A stretch of DNA of 64,000 nt from Spirochaetota bacterium (GTDB lineage Bacteria > Spirochaetota > Spirochaetia > Treponematales > UBA12059): positions 223,577 to 287,576 of the forward strand of contig JADFDI010000003.1 in the NCBI GenBank assembly GCA_018262985.1, given 5' to 3'. Of this stretch, positions 59,490-64,000 are shown piece after piece. Position 1 is the first letter of the stretch; each line of letters opens with the position of its first letter. A model generated the notes under the pieces. That model saw nothing but the letters and a program-made list of their open reading frames with translations. It was not told the origin of the DNA and made no database searches. The translations under genes and the position numbers were made by a program.

Positions 59490-60329
59490 ATGAGTACCAG
59501 CGGACAGGACCGGAACGAGGACGCGCTCAAGGCGTACTTCGCGAAAATCAAGACCATCGCCCTCCTCGACGCGGCCGAGGAGCAGGAGCTCGCCCGCCGG
59601 ATACGCTCCGGCGACGCGGACGCCCGCCGCCGCCTCGTGGAGGCGAACCTCCGCCTGGTGGTCAAGATCGCCCGGGCTTTCAGCACCATCGACGTGCCCC
59701 TCATCGACCTCATCCAGGAAGGCAACCTGGGACTCATCCGCGCGGCGGAGAAGTTCGACGACCGCCGCATGGTCCGCTTCTCGACCTACGCCTCGTGGTG
59801 GATCAAGCAGGCCATCACGCGGAGCCTGGTGAACAGCCGGCGGGCCATCCGCCTGCCCCACCGCAAGGAAGAGCTCCTCAAGCGGATCCAGCGCACCCAG
59901 GCGACGCTCTCGCAGGTGCTCGCCCGCGAGCCCACGCTGGTCGAGGTCGCCGCCGAGCTCGGCGTCGAGGCGCGCGCGGTCGAGACGGTGCTCGGCATGG
60001 CCGGCAGCCTGGTTCCCCTCGAGTCCGACGGCGACGAGGATTCCGGCGGCGTCATCGACGTCTACGAGGATTCCACCTACAGCCCCGACGCGGAGCTCAT
60101 GAAGGCCTCGATCCGCGCCAAGACCGTCGAGATGCTCGAGGTCCTGCTCGAGCGCGAGAAGAAGATCCTGATGTACCGCTTCGAGTTCTTCGGCGGCGAG
60201 AAATACACCCTGAAGCGCATCGGCGCGGAGCTCGGCCTTTCGCCCGAGACGGTGCGCCAGATCGAGAAGCGGGCCATCCGCAAGCTGCGCGAGGAGGCCG
60301 AGGAGCTCGCCGCCTTCGCCGGCGCGTAA
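59490..60329 (+). CDS. Group 2 (RpoS-like) sigma-70 family factor
   Basis: 279 residues from ATG 59490. Region 1.2/2 begins DALKAYFAKIKTIALLDAAEEQELARRI, with RLVEANLRLVVKIARAF and LIDLIQEGNLGLIRAAEKFD (core binding) and RFSTYASWWIKQAITRSL (-10 recognition). Region 3 runs ~130-185, and region 4 has LERREKK-like EREKKILMYRFEFFGGEKYTLKRIGAELGLSPETVRQIEKRAIRKL (-35 recognition). There is no long region 1.1, so it is not the primary RpoD. The sigma-54 promoter suggests a RpoN-to-RpoS cascade as in Borrelia. RpoH is less likely as its signature box is absent. Confidence 0.85.
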   Translation: MSTSGQDRNEDALKAYFAKIKTIALLDAAEEQELARRIRSGDADARRRLVEANLRLVVKIARAFSTIDVPLIDLIQEGNLGLIRAAEKFDDRRMVRFSTYASWWIKQAITRSLVNSRRAIRLPHRKEELLKRIQRTQATLSQVLAREPTLVEVAAELGVEARAVETVLGMAGSLVPLESDGDEDSGGVIDVYEDSTYSPDAELMKASIRAKTVEMLEVLLEREKKILMYRFEFFGGEKYTLKRIGAELGLSPETVRQIEKRAIRKLREEAEELAAFAGA

Positions 60330-60339
60330 AGCGATTACT

Positions 60340-60382
60340 GGGGAAGAACCCCTTTCGTTTCGAGCGAAAGGGGTTCTTCCCC
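60340..60382. repeat. Perfect 18-bp stem-loop after the sigma-factor gene
   Basis: GGGGAAGAACCCCTTTCG pairs perfectly with CGAAAGGGGTTCTTCCCC around a 7-base loop. No T-run follows, so it may be a REP element or an mRNA-stabilising end rather than a classical terminator. Confidence 0.85.
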
Positions 60383-60578
60383 GCGAGTACTCTCGCGAGA
60401 CCCCTGTTCCCCAAAGCACGACCAGGGGGGAATCCCCCTGGACCCCCTGTGCCTCACCCCGGAATGAGGTGCTTCAGGAACTATGCCGCCGAGAGAGCGA
60501 CCAGTCTCGTCAACGGTTACTTGTCGGCTAGATCACACTCCTCAAGTCAACTGCCGCCGCCGGTCGCGGCTTTTCCGT

Positions 60579-60607
60579 TTGCATTCGGGGCATTCCGGGC
60601 CTACATT
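60579..60607 (+). promoter_or_regulatory. Promoter of the HD-GYP gene
   Basis: TTGCAT (60579-60584), 17-base spacer, TACATT (60602-60607). Confidence 0.58.
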
Positions 60608-60637
60608 CAATTGTACGGTTGGAGGCGGACCAGGCGC

Positions 60638-61975
60638 ATGGCGGCGAAGGGCGGCAGGCGAAAATTCTCGAGCGAGCTCGCTGGGCTCCAGCGCATAGTC
60701 GCCATCGACACCGAGCTCAACAAGATCCAGGACGCCGACCTCCTGCTCGAGCGCATCCTGACCGAGGCCCGGCGGATGGTTTCGGCCGAGGCGGGCACCA
60801 TCTACGTCCGCGACGGCGACAAGCTGCTGTTCCGCTACACGCAGAACGCCGTGCTCGAGAAGGACCTGCCCCCGGGCCGCAAGCTGCCCTACTCGAACTT
60901 CTCCGTGCCCATCGGGGAAGGCACCATCTCCGGCTACGTGGCCGTCACCGGCGAGATCCTCAACATTCCCGACGTCTACGACATCCCGCACGGCTCGCCC
61001 TATTCCTATTCCTCCTATTACGACCGCACCACCGGCTACCGTTCCGTTTCGATGCTGACGGTCCCGCTCCGGACGAGCGCCGGCGGGCTGCTCGGCGTCA
61101 TCCAGGTCATCAACGCCAAGGACGAAGCGGGGGAGACCGTGCCCTTCCCGCCGGAGGCGGAGACCTTCATCACCCACTTCGCGGCGAACGCCACCGTCGC
61201 CCTTCAGCGCGCGTACATGACGCGCCGGATGATCCTCGGCATGAACCGCCTGGCCGAGCTCCGCGACACCCACGAGACCGGGGCCCACGTCAACCGCGTC
61301 TCGAGCATCGCGGCGGAGCTCTACGAGCGCTGGGCCTTCCGCCGCGGCGTCGCGGAGCACGAGCGCGAACGCGTCAAGGACACGCTCAAGCTGGCCGCCA
61401 TGCTCCACGACGTGGGCAAGGTGGCCATCTCCGACCTGATCCTCAAGAAGCCGGCCCGCTTCACGGACGCGGAATATCTGATCATGCAGTCGCACACCTT
61501 CTGCGGGGCGCGGCTTTTTTCCGACGCCGAATCCGAGTTCGACGCCATGGCGGCGGACATCGCGCTGACCCACCACGAGAACTGGGACGGCACGGGCTAC
61601 CCCGGAAAGGTCGACCTTTCGCGCGTGTACTACGAAGTCCACCAGATCGAGGTCGAGGGCGTCGAGCGCACGGGCGAGATCTGGTACGGCCCTCCCGCGG
61701 AGGCGGGGCCGGACGGCAGGCCGCGGAGGCTCCGGGGCGAGGAGATTCCCCTGGCCGGACGCATCGTCGCCATCGCCGACGTCTTCGACGCGTTGAGCTC
61801 GAAGCGCGTCTACAAGGAATGCTGGGACTGCGACGCGGTCTGGGCGGAGATCGCGAAGCTCTCGGGCACCAAGTTCGACCCGGAGCTCGTGGATTGCTTC
61901 CTCGAGATCCGAAGCGAGATCGAACGGATCCGCGAGCGCTTTCCCGACGCGCCGGAGGCGGAAGCGCCGGACTGA
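60638..61975 (+). CDS. GAF-HD-GYP phosphodiesterase
   Basis: 445 residues. ATG 60638 is chosen; GGAGG lies a little far upstream, and a TTG nine codons earlier is an alternative. GAF domain ~30-190 (RRMVSAEAGTIYVRDGDKLLF, GEGTISGYVAVTGEILNIPDVY). HD-GYP domain from ~215: His217 in HVNRVS, LHDVGKVAI with His257 and Asp258, and HHENWDGTGYPG (312-323), so metal and GYP motifs are complete. It should hydrolyse cyclic di-GMP under control of a GAF ligand. The likely opponent in the window is the diguanylate cyclase at 16.9 kb. Confidence 0.93.
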   Translation: MAAKGGRRKFSSELAGLQRIVAIDTELNKIQDADLLLERILTEARRMVSAEAGTIYVRDGDKLLFRYTQNAVLEKDLPPGRKLPYSNFSVPIGEGTISGYVAVTGEILNIPDVYDIPHGSPYSYSSYYDRTTGYRSVSMLTVPLRTSAGGLLGVIQVINAKDEAGETVPFPPEAETFITHFAANATVALQRAYMTRRMILGMNRLAELRDTHETGAHVNRVSSIAAELYERWAFRRGVAEHERERVKDTLKLAAMLHDVGKVAISDLILKKPARFTDAEYLIMQSHTFCGARLFSDAESEFDAMAADIALTHHENWDGTGYPGKVDLSRVYYEVHQIEVEGVERTGEIWYGPPAEAGPDGRPRRLRGEEIPLAGRIVAIADVFDALSSKRVYKECWDCDAVWAEIAKLSGTKFDPELVDCFLEIRSEIERIRERFPDAPEAEAPD

Positions 61976-62052
61976 GCGCGGGCTTCCGCGCCCGGTCGGC
62001 CGTGGGCGACGCGCCCGGACCGTTCCCGCGCGGACTCCGGATTCCAACGAAG

Positions 62053-62098
62053 GAACGGCCCTCCGCGGAGCCCCCGGGGCCTCCGCGGAGGGCCGTTC
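62053..62098. terminator. Perfect 18-bp hairpin between convergent genes
   Basis: GAACGGCCCTCCGCGGAG pairs with its exact complement around a 10-base loop, between the HD-GYP gene and the convergent chemoreceptor gene. It probably serves both directions, although no long T-run is present. Confidence 0.7.
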
Positions 62099-62115
62099 GG
62101 ATGTTCGCGGCCCGA

Positions 62116-63963
62116 TCAGTCGCTCGAGGGCGGCAGGCTCAGGGTCCGCTCCGGGCGCGCGCCGTCGCCGTCCCCGAGCGAGAAGAAACCGACGGCTTCC
62201 GAGAGCCCGCCGGCGATTCCCGAGAGTTCGTCCGCCATCTTCACCAGGGCGTCGGCGCTGGCCGCGTTCCGCTGGACCACCTGGTCGAGCTGCTGCACCG
62301 CGGTGCTGATCTGGCGGACGCCGACGTCCTGCTCGGCCGTCGCCGCGGCGATCTCCTGGATCAAATCTGCCGTGACCCCGATGTCCGGCACCAGCTTCTC
62401 GATGCCCGCGCCGGCGGTGACGGCGGCCTCGAGCGAGCTGCCGGAGACCTCGTTGATTTCGGCCGCGGCCTTCTGGCTGCGCTCGGCGAGCTTGCGCACC
62501 TCGCTCGCCACCACCGCGAAGCCCTTGCCCGCCTCGCCGGCGCGCGCCGCCTCGATGGCGGCGTTGAGCGCGAGCAGGTTGGTCTGCCGCGAGATCTCCT
62601 CGATGATGGCGGTGCGCTCGACGATGGAGCGCATGGCCTCGACCATGGCGGTCACCTTCTCGCCTGAGGCCTTGGCCTCCCGCGAGATCTCGCCGGCCAG
62701 TTCCCGCGCGCGTCCGGCGCCCTCGGCGTTCTGCCGGATGTTGGCGCTCATCTCCTCGAGGCTGGCGCTCACTTCTTCCATGGAAGAAGCCTGCTCCGAA
62801 GCGCCCTCGGCCAGCTCGCGGCTCGAGTCGGATAGCGACTCCGAGTGCTCGACGATGGTGCCGGTGCCGTTCCGCACCGCGCCGACCGCGTCGCGCAGGT
62901 TGCCGACCATGGCGCCGAGGGCCGAGGCCAGACGCCCCGTCTCGTCGCGGCTGCGCACCTCCAGCTCCGCGTCGAGCCGGCCGCGGCCGAGCTCGTCGGC
63001 GAAGGCCACGCCGAGCGTGAGCGGCCTGACGATGCGCGATGCCAGCACGGCGAAGATCACGATGGCGACGGCGAGCGAGATGATGGCGGTCAGCGCCAGC
63101 GTGGTGACGAGCTCCCGGAGGCGTCCGCGGAATTCCTCCACGGGCACGGCCGCGGCGATGACGCCCTCGCCGTAGGGCGCGAAGGTGGCGTGGACCCGCG
63201 TGTCCCTGAAAACGTACTCGACCTCGCCGGAACCCCTCGCCTTCATGTCCTTGAAGAAGGCCTCGCCCGAGAGGTCGAGGCCGAGGCGGTCCGTGTAGCT
63301 GTGGCCGATCAGGACGCCCTTTCCGTCCGTCGCGTACACGTAGCCGCCCTCGCCGACCTTCACGCCTTCCGCGATGCGCGCGATGCTCGCCTCGGCGAGC
63401 AGGCTCTGCAGCTCCTGGGGGCGTACGCCGATCTGCACGATGCCCGGCTCGTCGAGCCTCGTCACCGAGATGTACTGGAACAGCGCCTTGTCGACCCCGC
63501 GCTCCTGCGGATCCTGGGCCAGCTCGAAGCGCGGGTCCGAGAGGATCGGGATGAAGGGCCTGGTCTGCTCGCTCGTGTTGAAGTCGAAGCCGTAGAAGCC
63601 CGGCACGTTGCCCCAGAGCAGGACGCCGTTCCCGTCGGTGACGTGCACCTCGTCGACGCCGATGGCCCGGGCCGCCTCCGCCATGCGCTCCGGCGCCAAG
63701 AGGCCCGGATCGGCCGAGATGGCCAGCGAAAGCCCCCGCGCGATGCGCAGGTAGTTCGCCGACAGCGCGCCCTTGAGGGTCGCTATGGTCTCGTCGAGGC
63801 GTTCGATGCGCCCGGTGAGGTCGTCGAGGGCCGCGCCGGTCGTGGCGGCCATGAGGTCCTCGAGGACCGCGGACTGCGAAAGCCCGGTCAGGACGGCCAC
63901 GACGCCGACCGTGGCGGCGAGCAACAGTATGGCGGGAACGAGGATTTTCGTCCTGATGCCCAT
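62116..63963 (-). CDS. Methyl-accepting chemotaxis protein
   Basis: 615 residues, ATG 63963 with GGGAGG five bases upstream. Transmembrane helix 1 (~7-29), a large periplasmic dCache-like sensor (~35-280; motifs [16 protein letters not shown] and [18 protein letters not shown]), helix 2 (~288-310) with HAMP following. The signalling domain has the hairpin tip [23 protein letters not shown] and [18 protein letters not shown]. It lacks an obvious C-terminal CheR pentapeptide. It senses an extracellular small molecule, likely an amino or organic acid given the Cache fold, and signals to CheA. Confidence 0.95.
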   Translation of the reverse strand: MGIRTKILVPAILLLAATVGVVAVLTGLSQSAVLEDLMAATTGAALDDLTGRIERLDETIATLKGALSANYLRIARGLSLAISADPGLLAPERMAEAARAIGVDEVHVTDGNGVLLWGNVPGFYGFDFNTSEQTRPFIPILSDPRFELAQDPQERGVDKALFQYISVTRLDEPGIVQIGVRPQELQSLLAEASIARIAEGVKVGEGGYVYATDGKGVLIGHSYTDRLGLDLSGEAFFKDMKARGSGEVEYVFRDTRVHATFAPYGEGVIAAAVPVEEFRGRLRELVTTLALTAIISLAVAIVIFAVLASRIVRPLTLGVAFADELGRGRLDAELEVRSRDETGRLASALGAMVGNLRDAVGAVRNGTGTIVEHSESLSDSSRELAEGASEQASSMEEVSASLEEMSANIRQNAEGAGRARELAGEISREAKASGEKVTAMVEAMRSIVERTAIIEEISRQTNLLALNAAIEAARAGEAGKGFAVVASEVRKLAERSQKAAAEINEVSGSSLEAAVTAGAGIEKLVPDIGVTADLIQEIAAATAEQDVGVRQISTAVQQLDQVVQRNAASADALVKMADELSGIAGGLSEAVGFFSLGDGDGARPERTLSLPPSSD

Positions 63964-64000
63964 GGGAACCTCCCTTTCGCGGAGCGACGCGTCGCGAGGC

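Larger units (their letters stand above)
60330..60637. other. 308-base gap with a REP-like hairpin
   Basis: It contains the 18-bp hairpin at 60340-60382, a second CCAGGGGG/CCCCCTGG inverted repeat near 60422-60442, and the promoter of the HD-GYP gene. No gene was found in it. Confidence 0.6.

Overview
The window is a very GC-rich stretch of bacterial chromosome that most resembles an uncultured, probably free-living spirochaete. Supporting signs are a class I (archaeal-type) lysyl-tRNA synthetase with HIGN/KMSSS motifs, many lipoproteins with relaxed lipoboxes, a giant outer-membrane autotransporter, chemoreceptors with CheD, HD-GYP/GGDEF signalling and a LysM-M23 envelope peptidase. The taxonomic call is inference; no rRNA or tRNA gene was seen in the window.

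Layout. 1-12.4 kb: two coupled lipoproteins and a ~3,540-residue autotransporter whose passenger carries about 55 copies of a GxGxD...NSG repeat. 12.4-20 kb: a PEGA/beta-propeller lipoprotein, a CsgG-like lipoprotein, two riboflavin-pathway genes, a membrane diguanylate cyclase and a heme-motif DUF3365 histidine kinase. 20-24.3 kb: a possible defence patch with a PLD-SF2 helicase-DUF3427 protein, a small companion gene and hicAB. 24.6-28 kb: argF, then the highlight, a marR-hgcA-hgcB operon. HgcA has the NVWCAAGK cap-helix motif and HgcB has two 4Fe-4S clusters plus a C-terminal Cys pair, so the mercury-methylation genes are complete and sit behind a Cys-rich MarR regulator with its own palindromic operator. 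28-36.5 kb: a divergent DUF5666 lipoprotein, a class III adenylate cyclase fused to an ATPase/TPR region, a sugar-ABC ATPase, and a soluble receptor-like protein next to cheD. 36.5-42.3 kb: cysE, an MFS transporter and galK in one direction, a gamma-carbonic anhydrase preceded by six 21-bp tandem repeats, and an SDR. 42.5-50.2 kb: ndk, gpsA, rsgA, lysS, tsaD and a YibQ-like deacetylase. 50.3-53.2 kb: an epimerase with a TetR-type operator, the TetR gene, a half-length asparaginase and a CIA30 protein. 53.4-59.2 kb: an envelope operon lepB-PBP-DUF115 divergent from a LysM-M23 protein, then a 43-residue membrane peptide. 59.4-64 kb: a small group 2 sigma factor with a near-consensus sigma-54 promoter, a GAF/HD-GYP protein and a chemoreceptor.

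Regulatory themes. Several promoters place the -10 box only 6-10 bases upstream of the start codon with no Shine-Dalgarno site (lysS, marR-hgcAB, hicA, the receptor-like gene, asparaginase, yibQ), implying leaderless transcripts. The sigma-54 to RpoS-like arrangement recalls the RpoN-RpoS cascade of Borrelia. The 21-bp repeat occurs both upstream of the carbonic anhydrase gene and, as a single copy, just downstream of hgcB.
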